DNA of 64,000 nt from Mixophyes australis (GCA_036250195.1 JAVHZZ010000002.1:366779124-366843123), one strand, 5' to 3'. Shown: positions 13,466-24,540, counted from the stretch's first letter. Numbers and translations: made by a program. The notes: a model not told the origin generated them from the sequence alone.

Positions 13466-13684
13466 TGTTGAAGTCGTATAATTGGATGAACGAAAGTATA
13501 TTGGTTTAATATTGGTTTACCGTGCGTATTGCGAAGCGTACGCCACGTAACACGTGGCGTGATGCGATCGCACGGTAAAATACGCACGCACACACTCGCA
13601 TTACAACAGTTAGTTATTTATATCATTTCATATTGGTTCTGTTACACTGTAATTCAGGAGCAGATAGTATTCGGTTTATTATTA

Positions 13685-13742
<58 letters not shown>

Positions 13743-14351
13743 TATATGTACATTGTAGTGTTATTAAAGGTTTAGGTAATAGGAAAGGTGTCATGCCTGA
13801 TATCATATTGAAGCCCTAATCATCAGCAGCTGTCCGGTGCAGTCGGCGAAGAGATCGCACATTGCATACTTTAGTTATTGATATTAGAGAGTAAACCTCT
13901 GTATGATACTGGCTATGAAAAGGAGCAGACCCCCTGGAGAGAAGACCCCCACCTTTGGATTCCTTAGATTGAATCAACCTATTACCTGTCTGGCCTGGAC
14001 CCACCCAACGTCTGGACCTATAGAAACAATCTACGTCATCTCTATTGTTCACAATGAAACACTGACTGTATATATATTAGCTGCATCTCACTGGGGCCTC
14101 AGTCAACTCTGACACAATATTCTATACAGAATATTGTCCATCGGGTCCGGTGGGTGCGCAGCGTGCGCAAGCGATTGCATTGGTATGTACTTATCTTTTG
14201 GTATTGGCTGTGCTGTACTGTACTTTATTATAGTATAATAATGTATTGAAATTGTTGACTATTTACATCTGCTAAAATAAATCCCTTTGTGCTTTGGACA
14301 CACATTCAATTGATTGGGCAATGCTTATTTTAAAAACATAGAATTAATAAT
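13466..14351 (+). repeat. 5' LTR of the endogenous retrovirus
   Basis: Starts TGTTGAAG and matches 22990-23871 almost base for base. It contains a nested palindrome near 13519-13578, a TA microsatellite (about 13688-13737), a 9-bp hairpin ACAATATTC/GAATATTGT near 14112-14135 and AATAAA at 14276-14281. The 3' boundary is approximate, because the two LTRs differ in their last bases and a clear CA end is not visible. Confidence 0.85.
13903..14112 (+). CDS. Small open frame inside the 5' LTR (69 codons), hypothetical
   Basis: An ATG-started frame runs 69 codons and is repeated in the 3' LTR at 23421-23630. Because the LTRs are nearly identical, its preservation says little about selection. I recognise no motif. 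It may be incidental. Confidence 0.25.
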   Translation: MILAMKRSRPPGEKTPTFGFLRLNQPITCLAWTHPTSGPIETIYVISIVHNETLTVYILAASHWGLSQL

Positions 14352-14352
14352 T

Positions 14353-14363
14353 TGGGGGCTCGT
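14353..14363 (+). promoter_or_regulatory. Candidate primer-binding site, tRNA-Pro-like
   Basis: TGGGGGCTCGT follows the LTR after a TT spacer. It equals the first 11 bases of the tRNA-Pro primer site used by many gammaretroviruses. The next bases diverge from that site, so the primer assignment is tentative. Confidence 0.55.
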
Positions 14364-14962
14364 GAGTTAGGAGTTATGTTACCGGCAGGTATGCAACGCT
14401 TACGATATTCGGTTCCTCAACAAAGGGTGGATTGACGGACGCGTCGCATAAAGCAGGAAAGAACGTAATGCGTCTAATACCTGTGGTTCACTGTGTGTTG
14501 CGAAACCGAATGTCCGTTGTTGCATAGACTGAAGGAACGCTAATTAGAATCTAGGGACAAGAAAGAAAAATGTTTCTTTTTATTGTCGTTTTAATGGTTT
14601 AAAGTGTATTGCTGTCACTCACCGGACTGTGAGTGCTTCTTCCCGGACATTTAGGAACCGTGGCCGTCCTCCATCCTGAGGGTCTGCGCATGCGCAGTCC
14701 CTTCCTATCCTTCAGTGTATGTCCCTTTAACTTAATTGGCAGATCAGGCAACACTCCCTATATTAAGCACCTGTGGTCAACACCACGTGGCCTGATCTTG
14801 GAGTCTCATTCCCCATGAGTCTCTGAAGGTGTTCCTGTGTTTCCTCGTGTATTCAGCGCTGCTGATTCCTGTGGTTTCCAAACCACTTCTACCTCTGTGG
14901 TTTCCAAACCACTTCTACTACTGTGGTTCCCATACCACTTCTAACATCAAGTGTATCATCGT

Positions 14963-15420
14963 GACTGTTGGCTGATTCCTATCCGCTGCCTCCGTGCACT
15001 ACAGTCTTCTATACCACTTCAACTCTATCATATATCATTGTGACTGTTTGCTGATTGCTATCCGCTGCTTCCGTGCACTACAGACTTTCTCCACATCCAC
15101 TCACCTGTTCATCATCAAGACTGTGAGCTGATTCCTATCCGCTGCCTCCGTGCACTACAGTTTCCAGCTTGCAACTCGTCTGTGTTTCATCATCGTGACT
15201 GTTAGCTGATTCCTATCCGCTGCCTCCGTGCACTACAGTCTCCAGCTTGCAACTCGTCTGTGTTTCATCATCATGACTGTTAGCTGATTCCTATCCGCTG
15301 CCTCCGTGCACTACAGTCTCCAGTTTGCAACTCGTCTGTGTTTCATCATCGTGACTGTTAGCTGATTCCTATCCGCTGCCTCTGTGCACTGCAGCCGTCA
15401 TCTCATCTCATCTATCCCGT
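14963..15420 (+). repeat. Six tandem units of about 78 bp in the retroviral leader
   Basis: Units start at 14963, 15042, 15119, 15197, 15275 and 15353, each with GACTGT, a conserved CTATCCGCTGC core and GTGCACTACAG. GACTGT and ACAGTC can pair exactly within units 1, 4 and 5. The last unit is more diverged. Confidence 0.85.
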
Positions 15421-16160
15421 GTTTCCTCGAGACTGCTGCTATTATTGCCATCCGCTACGCTCCGTGATCAACAGCTCCTGGTCTACTCTGCTCTCCCGTG
15501 TTCCATCGCTATTTGCACCTGCTGGTTGCTACTGGTTACCTCCGGGTGTCCGCAGAGCCCTGCTGCTGCAGTCAGCGCTATCGTCCATCTACTGCTGATC
15601 CGCTCTCCACGCCTTCCTGTGTCCCGCTGGTCTCTACCCGCCTGTCAGCATTGGATTCGTGTCTCACCAGTTATTCCTCTGCTAGATCATCACCATTCTC
15701 CTGGGTCCTCCATGAGTCCAGTTCCACGTTCTACTGATTCCTGTGGATTCGTGTCCCTGTTGGTCTACTTACCTGTGCGCTGCACCTACTAGACCTCTGC
15801 CTCATCCATCCAGGGACTTCTCATCCTGCCGGCCTCCTGCCGCTCAGGTATCGCTGCACTCCTGTCTGACTGCCTGCTTCTGAACCACGGTATGCATACT
15901 TCTCATTGACTGTGCTGGTGTATTGCATATCTTGCTGGACTGTGTTGGTTCTCCTCTGGAGTCTACTATCCGCTGAGTCTATTGCCATCATTGACTGTAT
16001 TACCTTGTGCCGGATTACTTCAAGAGACTTTCTATATTTGCAGTGCTGTTCAGTCATTCATATATATATCTATACTGTGCATATTACTGTGGATCGTGTT
16101 TAAGGTGCCGTGTATACCCTGTGTTGCAGTCTCTCCCCGTGCACCTCCTCACATATATAT

Positions 16161-16420
16161 TCAGTGGTACAACTTGCTGGTGGCAGACCACTGATCCCTG
16201 TTTCCTGTATCACCTGTTCCAGTATCCTCTCACATAGCAGTGGTACAACTTGCTATCGCAGACCACTGACTCCCCGGATATCTCCTTGGATTCCATTCCT
16301 TCACTCAGACAGCGGTACAACTTGCTATCCGCAGACCGCTGACTCTCATCACCTCCTCGTTTCTGTTGGACATTCCTCCTCACTATAGCAGTGGTACAAC
16401 TTGCTATCGCAGACCACTGA
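16161..16420 (+). repeat. Four dispersed hairpin repeats in the retroviral leader
   Basis: Copies start at 16162, 16238, 16310 and 16389. Each has a 7-bp stem, CAGTGGT with ACCACTG, around a loop beginning ACAACTTGCT. In the third copy the stem is CAGCGGT with ACCGCTG, so both arms changed together. Confidence 0.85.
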
Positions 16421-17398
16421 CTACCTTCACGTGCCCTTGTCCATACAGTTCCTCGTGTATTATTACCTCCATATTACCAGTGCTGCTAGTCATAGACTTT
16501 CCTGAGCATCTCATCATCTACCATTTCCTGTTCCGTGATCACCCTGCTACCAGAGTACCCTATTACCATCTACATTGCTCTGGTAAGCCTACCACCTGGT
16601 GATCCCTGGGTAAAGACTCCTAGTGCCCGTGACAATTGCATTGCGGTGCGTATGTGTACTTCCTGCTGTGCGTACGCAAACTTCCGGTAGATTTGCCACG
16701 TGGTTGAACAATTGTTTTGATAGTTATTATATGCATAGTATAATTACTTGTGAAAGCCTCTGAGACATTATTACGGTTGTTGGGAACTTTCAATTTTCTG
16801 CGCAGAAAAGGTGTATAGTGTGCGATTTTGTAACGTAGATACACTGTTTATTGTTGAGGTGCTCAGTTGCTGTCTGACGAGGCGGATTGCCCAACTGAAG
16901 GACGGTATACAGGGCAGGTATACCGAATGCGAAAACCGGGTTTTCGCAAAGCGCTACCAATAGATCGCAAGGTTTGCTAATAATTAGTATTGGTAGGCAG
17001 TGCGATCCGATCGCACCGTTAGTGCGAATTGGTGAAGCAGCTAGGAGGAATTATACTGGAAAGGCAGGTTGATTGTATTAACTTGCGCTCCCAGCGATAA
17101 TAAACTCAGCAGATTTTTGTGGTTGAGCCAGGGTATCGAGGAGCTGATAGCCCTTGGGGCCCACAGTGATATTTCTGTATTAGGGATCCTCGCCAGGGGC
17201 GAGAAAAACGAGTGAACGCGGCTAAAGGAAATACGTTCACCGAGCAATATAGATCTCTAGCGGTGAGTATAGCAACAGAGTTGAAATTATTTGGTGGAAA
17301 GAACAGAGCATTGCGGTGTGTCTGTATTTCACATTTGGCCGGAAGGAACAGAGCATTGCGGTGTGTCTGTGTTCCGGGTAGAAAGTATATTGTTCAAC

Positions 17399-19078
17399 AT
17401 GGGTGCTAGGCATACGCTAGAGATTGCCAATTTACTGCCTAAGGAAGGTCTTATTGAGTCAGCGAGATTTCTCATGTGTGCAAAATATGGTGCATACGCA
17501 ACTGTGTATTGTGACACGTGGGTCGAAATGACCAAAGATTGTGATAGGCCTTTCCCAACAACAGGGAGTTTTAATGCAGAGGTGCTAAATACCGTAAAAG
17601 ATAAAGTACGGTTGATTGAGTCAACGAAAGTGAGAAATGCACATAATCATTGTTTAAAATCGTGGCAAATGGAAGGTAACACGTGGCAGAGCAGCGAACG
17701 CACAGCGGAAGTGAGTGTAAGGAAAAACACGTGTTCAGCGGAAGTAAGCGTACCGGAAACAAGCATTTCGGAAGTGTGCGTTGCAAAGCGTGGCGAACTG
17801 AGCGCAAACACGCCCCCGATAAATTCGGTCGGGGCGGGAAGTACAGCCAATACCAAAAATGTAAAAACTGTAACTAGTAAGTTGTATGTTGTTTTAAGTA
17901 ACGTTAAAAGTAATGTTTCAGGACAAAGAAGAGGAACGGTCCCACCAGCAGGGGCAGCTGCTGAAAGTGGTGAGAATAATGAAAAGGTTAACACAGGGGG
18001 AGACATCCATTGTACTGCAGCAGCAATTTCAGCAACTAGTTTCAGTGATTTGGTAGACTTACATCCTGTCTGCACAGCAGCAGTTCCCAATGGGAAAGCA
18101 GACAGGAATAGTGATGTTCCCTTAAAACATGTAGCAAAGCATGATCCATGCACTAGGTCTGAAACATTTTCAATTTTGTCTGATTTCCCTGATCCTAGGA
18201 AAGATTTGACCAAATGTCAGCAGTTTATTAGATATTATGGTAATGTGTATGAGCCAACTAATAACGATTGGCGAGTATTATTGAAGACCTGTCTTCCTCT
18301 CAATACTGACATACAAAAGTTCATTAAGGATTGTATGTTGGAGGAGGATGAATCCTTAACCGAGGATGATAATCAGGACAATATTAGACATATAATCACA
18401 CAGTTGGCCACATATTTCCCAGTGATAGTGGACTGGAGTAAAATTTTTAGTATCCGGCAAAAAGATAGTGAAAATGCAGCAGACTATTTTTGCAGAGCTT
18501 TGATAGCAATGGGCAAATATACTGGGGTACCAGACATAAAAGATAATCTATATTACAGAGAGGTTGCTGTTAAAGTTCTAATGGATGGCCTCAGGGAAAA
18601 CTTGAAAAGAAGGGTGCAAACTTCATTACCATACTGGAAAGGAACCACTGTAAGTGCTCTCAGGGAGTCAGCTATAGAACATGATATAAGTATAAACAAA
18701 CAGAAAGAGACACTAAGTGATAGGGTAATGATGATAAGTATCCCAGCACTAGAGGGACTGCACACACGACCACCAGAATACAACCCACATAACAGGAAAC
18801 CCAGAATAGTGAGATGTTACAATTGCAGAGAAGGACACATTAGGAAAGATTGTAAAAAGGAAGAGAAACAACACGAGTTGAGGAAGTGTTTTCAAGGCAA
18901 TAAAATAGGACACCTAGCAAAACATTGTGCAGACATGACAGGGACGTGCTTCTACTGCCATAAGAAGGGACACATGAGTAGGAACTGTGTAGAGAGAAGA
19001 ATGAATACCTGGGTTGGAAATCACATAGACATCCACAAAGGAGGCGTACACTTCTCTCAGAGGTTCCCCTTTAATTGA
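17399..19078 (+). CDS. gag: Retroviral Gag polyprotein, 559 aa
   Basis: Gag would assemble virus-like particles and package RNA. The frame opens at an ATG with A at -3 and G at +4, and the protein starts MGARHT, a fitting N-myristoylation signal. The in-frame stretch upstream (from 17291) begins with TTG, so I exclude it. Residues about 60-250 form a repetitive, probably unstructured MA/p12-like region. A capsid-like domain spans about 255-450 and holds a major-homology-region-like stretch near 352-368 (Q, E, then YF.R). Three zinc knuckles follow: near 473 (C-x2-C-x3-H-x4-C, one residue short), near 497 (second Cys replaced by Gly) and near 517 (canonical CCHC). The frame ends in TGA with no in-frame pro-pol after it. 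It is open throughout, despite the damage in two of the knuckles. Confidence 0.85.
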   Translation: MGARHTLEIANLLPKEGLIESARFLMCAKYGAYATVYCDTWVEMTKDCDRPFPTTGSFNAEVLNTVKDKVRLIESTKVRNAHNHCLKSWQMEGNTWQSSERTAEVSVRKNTCSAEVSVPETSISEVCVAKRGELSANTPPINSVGAGSTANTKNVKTVTSKLYVVLSNVKSNVSGQRRGTVPPAGAAAESGENNEKVNTGGDIHCTAAAISATSFSDLVDLHPVCTAAVPNGKADRNSDVPLKHVAKHDPCTRSETFSILSDFPDPRKDLTKCQQFIRYYGNVYEPTNNDWRVLLKTCLPLNTDIQKFIKDCMLEEDESLTEDDNQDNIRHIITQLATYFPVIVDWSKIFSIRQKDSENAADYFCRALIAMGKYTGVPDIKDNLYYREVAVKVLMDGLRENLKRRVQTSLPYWKGTTVSALRESAIEHDISINKQKETLSDRVMMISIPALEGLHTRPPEYNPHNRKPRIVRCYNCREGHIRKDCKKEEKQHELRKCFQGNKIGHLAKHCADMTGTCFYCHKKGHMSRNCVERRMNTWVGNHIDIHKGGVHFSQRFPFN

Positions 19079-22000
19079 TTGCACACTCTGTAACAACTAA
19101 TATTCTGGGGGAGAAATATAGCCGACTCTAGAGTTAATCTGTGGTGAGCATTAAGGTGCAAAATGTAGAAAGAAACTTATTTTTTTTAAACTAATCTTTG
19201 TTGATTTTGTTTGTTCGTTTTATGTTGTCACATGTTTGTTTTCCTAAATCACTAGCCGACGGCAAAGAATAGAAATGTTTGTTTTGTTTGCTGTTTTAAG
19301 ATAACTATCTTGTTTTTCTTTTTACAGATAAAGGGGACACAAAAGAAGTATAGACAAGTGTTTAAAAGGGGTGAGATAGAGAAATAGAAGAATTACTCTT
19401 GAAAGACTAATTAACAATAGACAATTGGAACACTCTTTTGTTTTAGGCTGCAGTGACTCATGATAATTTGTTTGGCTGAGAATCATTATCCAACAATGAA
19501 GTATGTACATACTTTGCTCCAAAATATCGTTTTATGTATTTCAGAGAAAATATGAGTCACTAAGAGTACATTTTTACATTTCTCTATTATAAGTTAGAAA
19601 AGTCCGTTGAAAAGGTATGTAGTCAATGAGATACCAAGTTCTTAATGAACAAATGACGGACGACACTGGATTGCACTGTTAAGAACCCCTAGTCAAGTAT
19701 GGGGAGGGGTCATAGTTAGCAAATAGCTAAGGGGAACAGTGGAATGAATACAGCCATTTCCCCATAGAGTCAGAGTCCAATCCAGCTGTCATTTTGTTGT
19801 AAAAATCTCCCTTTCTACATGTATGTTTGTATTCAAACCTTTGTATTCCCATCATTCATTGCTTTCCTATTTATCATTCTTTACACAAATGCTAGTCTCT
19901 CTCTCTCTCTCTCTCCCGCTCTCTCTCTCTCTCTCTCCCGCTCTCTCTCTCTCTCCCGCTCCCTCTCCCCCTCTCTCTCTCCCGCTCTCTCTCTCTCCCT
20001 CTCTCTCTACCTCTCTCTCTCTCTCTCTCCCTCTCTCCCTCTCTCTCTCTCTCGCTCTCTCTGCTCTGGTAGAGATAAAATCAGATACAGTCTCAACAAT
20101 GGGGCTAAAACATATTTTATATTTTTACATAAGACAAATTCAGAGATACACATACTAGATTGACATAAGTTACAGAAACAGTCAGGGGTTTTGTTTTCAT
20201 GTGTATAGAAACTGCTGATTTTTTTAAGCAGAAAGGTTCTGTTGTGGAAATACGATTCATGTTTTATAGATTGCATATCTGTTTTGTTTTTTGTTTTTTT
20301 GTTTTGGTTCGTGCCTCCTGTACAAAAATGTGCCTTTTTATGGATGCACAAAGGGTGGAGACAGGAGATTGCTAGAGGATAGGCATACAGATATGCATCT
20401 CTGTGTAGAACATTGGAGTAGGATTTTTACCACAAGATACGACATAATGTGAAACCCTAGAAAATGTTGAATTTTCATGTTTTATAATTTTCACTGTTAG
20501 ACAGGCATGTACTGGATACTGTTATATTTGAAGAAAGTGTTATAGAAAGAGACCTCTTTGCCTTTCCCACTTAGTCAAGTAGCTGAATATGAGGTACTGA
20601 GAATGACATGTGAGTTGGCAGAGGGAAAATCGATTGATATACATTGGTCTTTAGCATTTTTCTAGTCTAGAGGGCGATGTTGAGGTGACTGAGAAATCGT
20701 TTTATAGCAATACCAGCACATGATTAGGACACTACATAGAGGACTTTATACAGTGACACAGTTACCAACTGAAGTAGCTGCTAGTAAGGTCCACACTTAC
20801 ACGCACAACCATACATGGCTGTCACACCAGGGAGAACATAGCTGTCAAAAAGACAGCAGGGTTTTATGTGACAGCTAACAAATCTATGTTTTGTTTTGTT
20901 TTTTGTTGTATTGTTTTAGTTTTAAAATGTGAACACACACACACACATGCACGCATACACATATTGGTTAATATAGAAAGATTTGTGTTACCTGAGGGAT
21001 AAACTGTCTGGAAGGTGAAGAGATGTGGTGAGGAGTCTGGTGGACTCTGGAGAGATGGACAAGGTAGACTAATAGAGCCATCCCATATCCCTCCTGCTGA
21101 TGGGTTTTCCTCCAGGTAAAACAAATACACGTCATCCAATTACCACCATGCAGGATCCTCAAGTATACACTGGTGTACCAATGAAAAATGTCTGGGTAGA
21201 GGTGTATTGAAATGTGTCTAATGTATTACTGTATCATACTCAAAACTTTTGTTATTCAAATGTGATAGTCCTAGAGTTATAATAGATAATAGGGGTATTC
21301 ATGTTATTGATAATAGATGTATAATGTATGAGTAGTGGTAACAAATCACATACTTTCAGTTAGCCATAAACCAGTGTGAAAATAAAGTAGTGGTACTCGG
21401 TAGAATGAATTGAATAGAATAAGAGTTGGAACTTGATTGAAGTGCCACTAGTCCTTTCCCGCTACCAAGAGATCACCCCTGGGCAGACTCCTAACCTGTC
21501 AGTTTTTGAAATGTTCTTGACCCCTCGTGAGATGAGATTGTAACTGGGAGGCTAGGTTAGACCTTGAGAGAAGGTAAATAGTGAGACAGCAACCGAGAAC
21601 ATCCAAAACACTGTTTCCTGAAAGGTCACACTAACTGTCAGGATGTTGGATCAGGAGAGTAAGTTGTGGAGCAGTAATTTCTTAAGCTTAGGTTATTTGC
21701 CAGACAGGTACCAGGTGTAGGCTACCAGCCTCACGGCTTCAAGGGTAGCAGAGACACACTGGTGCCCATACCACCCACTGCAGAGGGGCCAACACTCAGA
21801 GAAGGGTCCAAGGGCACTCATGAGTCTGTACTGGAAGGCCTCGAATGCAGTTAGTAGCACCTGAGCCAAAGGCTAAGACTGTTGTCCAGCATGAAGTTGT
21901 AGTTTTTCCTGTTTTGTGTTCTCTCATTTTCTTCTCAGGGCGGTTAATTCTTTCGACTATTAGCAGGTGACAGAGACTGGTTCAGGTAATGATAAGGAGG

Positions 22001-22989
22001 TATTGGGGAGGAAGAAGTTAGTAGCATAATCAGTCCAGTCAATTACTCTGTTCAATTCAGGGGTAAAGGAAAATTTAGAAACCTTGGAGCTTGGAGAAAG
22101 TGCGAGGGGCTATTGTCTGAGTAGCATTACGTCCGTAAGTACGGCGACAACATAGTTAAAAAAAGAGATACACCCAGCGATGCCAGTCCAGTAATATCCG
22201 GACTCGAGCAGGCATCCTTGAGAATGATTATCATTCTTGGGAGGGTAAGGTTTTAGACCAAACAAAGTGCTGGGCGTGCTCACGCGTGCCTCAGTGATTA
22301 TATCAAGTAGGATTAGTTCTCTTTCCACTAAATATTCTTGAGGTACCCGAACTATGGGTGGGAGGTCACTAGGGGAAAAAGTAGGACACCTAGGTCCCTT
22401 AGTCTGAAGTCTCCCAATGCTTTACAAGCCGATTACTGTTAAATCTGAGTATTGGGAGACTGGGAAGAACGAACAGACAATAGCCCGCCCACAAGTGTTG
22501 ATGAAAAGAACTGGTGACATTATTAGATGTGTGTATATTAACGCAAGCTGAAGGAGATTGCATATGACATTATTGATAGACATAGGATGATGCTATTGAT
22601 GAACATGAAGTGTTTAAATGTATTCTGAGCTTAAAGACATGCGTTGGACAGAAGAACCTGTTAAACTTGAAGAACTGTAGTAAAGAATTCTGTATAGCTG
22701 ATACACGTTCTACTGTACCTTGTACCTTTCCAAATAATGTATTAAGTGTTTTATTGCACCCTTGAAGGGCATACAAAAGGTTATCTCCAAGCTCCAGAAG
22801 TGTACGGTTTATAGTAAAAGAAGTTGTTTAGAGGATTAAGACGCTCTCTTATGATAACTTGTTTAGATCTACGAACAGCGTGGACATACACCAAGGGGGA
22901 TTTGTATTACATAACAATGAAACGTGGTACTGAGATCCTGCTTATAACATCTTTAAGGTGATAGTTTATTGTACTATCAAAGGGTGGAC
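19079..22989 (+). other. Retroviral 3' internal region without recognisable pol; possible env traces
   Basis: No RT, integrase or protease motif was found on either strand. A possible splice acceptor (TTTTCCTCCAG, ending 21115) precedes an ATG in a strong CCACC context at 21148, but that frame stops after 20 codons. A cysteine-rich open stretch of about 60 codons lies near 22586-22765. These may be env debris. The region also holds the CT tract 19893-20062. Confidence 0.5.
19893..20062 (+). repeat. Polypyrimidine (CT)n tract, about 170 bp
   Basis: Nearly pure CT dinucleotides with scattered CCCG/CCCT interruptions, inside the retrovirus downstream of gag. Confidence 0.9.
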
Positions 22990-23208
22990 TGTTGAAGTCG
23001 TATAATTGGATGAACGAAAGTATATTGGTTTAATATTGGTTTGCCGTGCGTATTGCGAAGCGTACGCCACGTAACACGTGGCGTGATGCGATCGCACGGT
23101 AAAATACGCACGCACACACTCGCATTACAACAGTTAGTTATTTATATCATTTCATATTGGTTCTGTTACACTGTAATTCAGGAGCAGATAGTATTCGGTT
23201 TATTATTA

Positions 23209-23260
<52 letters not shown>

Positions 23261-23871
23261 TATATGTACATTGTAGTGTTATTAAAGGTTTAGGTAATAG
23301 GAAAGGTGTCATGCCTGATATCATATTGAAGCCCTAATCATCAGCAGCTGTCCGGTGCAGTCGGCGAAGAGATCGCACATTGCATACTTTAGATATTGAT
23401 ATTAGAGAGTAAACCTTTGTATGATACTGGCTATGAAAAGGAGCAGACCCCCTGGAGAGAAGACCCCCACCTTTGGATTCCTTAGATTGAATCAACCTAT
23501 TACCTGTCTGGCCTGGACCCACCCAACGTCTGGACCTATAGAAACAATCTACGTCATCTCTATTGTTCACAATGAAACACTGACTGTATATATATTAGCT
23601 GCATCTCACTGGGGCCTCAGTCAACTCTGACACAATATTCTATACAGAATATTGTCCATCGGGTCCGGTGGGTACGCAGCGTGCACAAGCGATTGCATTG
23701 GTATGTACTTATCTTTTGGTATTGGCTGTGCTGTACTGTACTTTATTATAGTATAATAATGTATTGAAATTGTTGACTATTTACATCTGCTAAAATAAAT
23801 CACTTTGTGCTTTGGACACACATTCAATTGATTGGGCAATGCTTATTTTAAAACGATAGAATTACTTTAAT
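22990..23871 (+). repeat. 3' LTR of the endogenous retrovirus
   Basis: Direct copy of the 5' LTR with a slightly shorter TA tract. The AATAAA at 23794-23799 is the likely poly(A) signal of the genomic RNA. A weak purine tract (AAAGGGTGGA) sits immediately before it. Confidence 0.85.
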
Positions 23872-23876
23872 ACAGG

Positions 23877-24540
23877 CATGCCAGAAAAAATAAAAAGGTG
23901 ACTTCAATGTCCTGTCTACTATCAATGAACGAAGGGGGTGGGTCTATAGAAATAATTTTAGGACAACCCCCTTCATTCATTTGAATTTTTACAATTTTCT
24001 CCTCTCCTGTCATGCTTTAAGAGACTCCACCAAAAAGTTAGAATGTAGTTGTGAGTGGAATAATGTGAGATAAAAATGATAATCTCACTCTACCTGCACT
24101 CCCCTGATCCTCTGCTCTGAGATAGCCCCAAAAAATAGCTCTGCACTCCCATGTCCCTCATGCCAAAATGCCCTTCAGACCTCCCAATAGCCACAACATG
24201 CTTCCAAATGCCATTCAGACTCCATGATTGCCATAAAATGACCCACATACCCTCAGATTCCACATTTGCTCCAAAACTTCCTTCAGATGTCACCACATCA
24301 TGCAAGTCCGTCATTTACTCCCACTTGATACTCAGATCTCCCCACATACTCCCCACTCACTGTGAGTAGCCACATGTGGCTTTCAAACATAAAAAAATAC
24401 TTATATGATTATTTGTAAACATTATTATTAAATATTCAACAGATGCTTTCTATTTTTAATTAAACAAAAATATTCTCATGCAAAATGTTTTGCAAGTAAC
24501 ACAAAGCAGGTATTATACTGTTTGCATAAAAATGTGTCCA
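23877..24540. other. No gene seen; small inverted repeat
   Basis: Near 23923-23985, GAACGAAGGGGGT and AACCCCCTTCATTC form an inverted pair. Nothing else was recognised. Confidence 0.4.

Larger units (their letters stand above)
14364..17398 (+). other. Retroviral leader, about 3 kb, built largely of repeats
   Basis: No convincing gene lies between the primer site and gag. The pyrimidine-rich segment 14830-16600 carries the 78-bp array and the four hairpins described separately. Just before gag, a unit of about 44 bases containing GCATTGCGGTGTGTCTGT is present twice (17299-17379). Short open frames here look incidental. Confidence 0.7.
13466..23871 (+). mobile_element. Endogenous retrovirus with two LTRs, gag only, about 10.4 kb
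   Basis: Two direct LTRs of about 885 bases bound the element. A tRNA-Pro-like primer site follows the 5' LTR, a gag frame is open, and a short purine stretch precedes the 3' LTR. ACAGG before the 5' LTR (13461-13465) recurs after the 3' LTR (23872-23876) as a candidate 5-bp target duplication. By eye the LTRs differ at about six positions outside the TA tract and the last 20 bases, so the insertion is young. A leader of 3 kb precedes gag. The 3.9 kb after gag has no recognisable protease, RT, RNase H or integrase. Gag architecture and primer site suggest a gamma/epsilon-like class I element; assignment to a genus is not possible here. Confidence 0.85.

Noticed and set aside
15445..15792. 115-codon and overlapping frames in the retroviral leader
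   Set aside because: Several frames are open together in pyrimidine-rich DNA, with no retroviral domain; likely compositional.
17291..17398. N-terminal extension of the gag frame
   Set aside because: It starts at TTG and encodes the two-copy leader repeat. The ATG at 17399 with a myristoylation signal is the better start.
22110..22328. 72-codon - strand frame with a hydrophobic segment as an env piece
   Set aside because: Opposite strand to the retrovirus and no Env motif.
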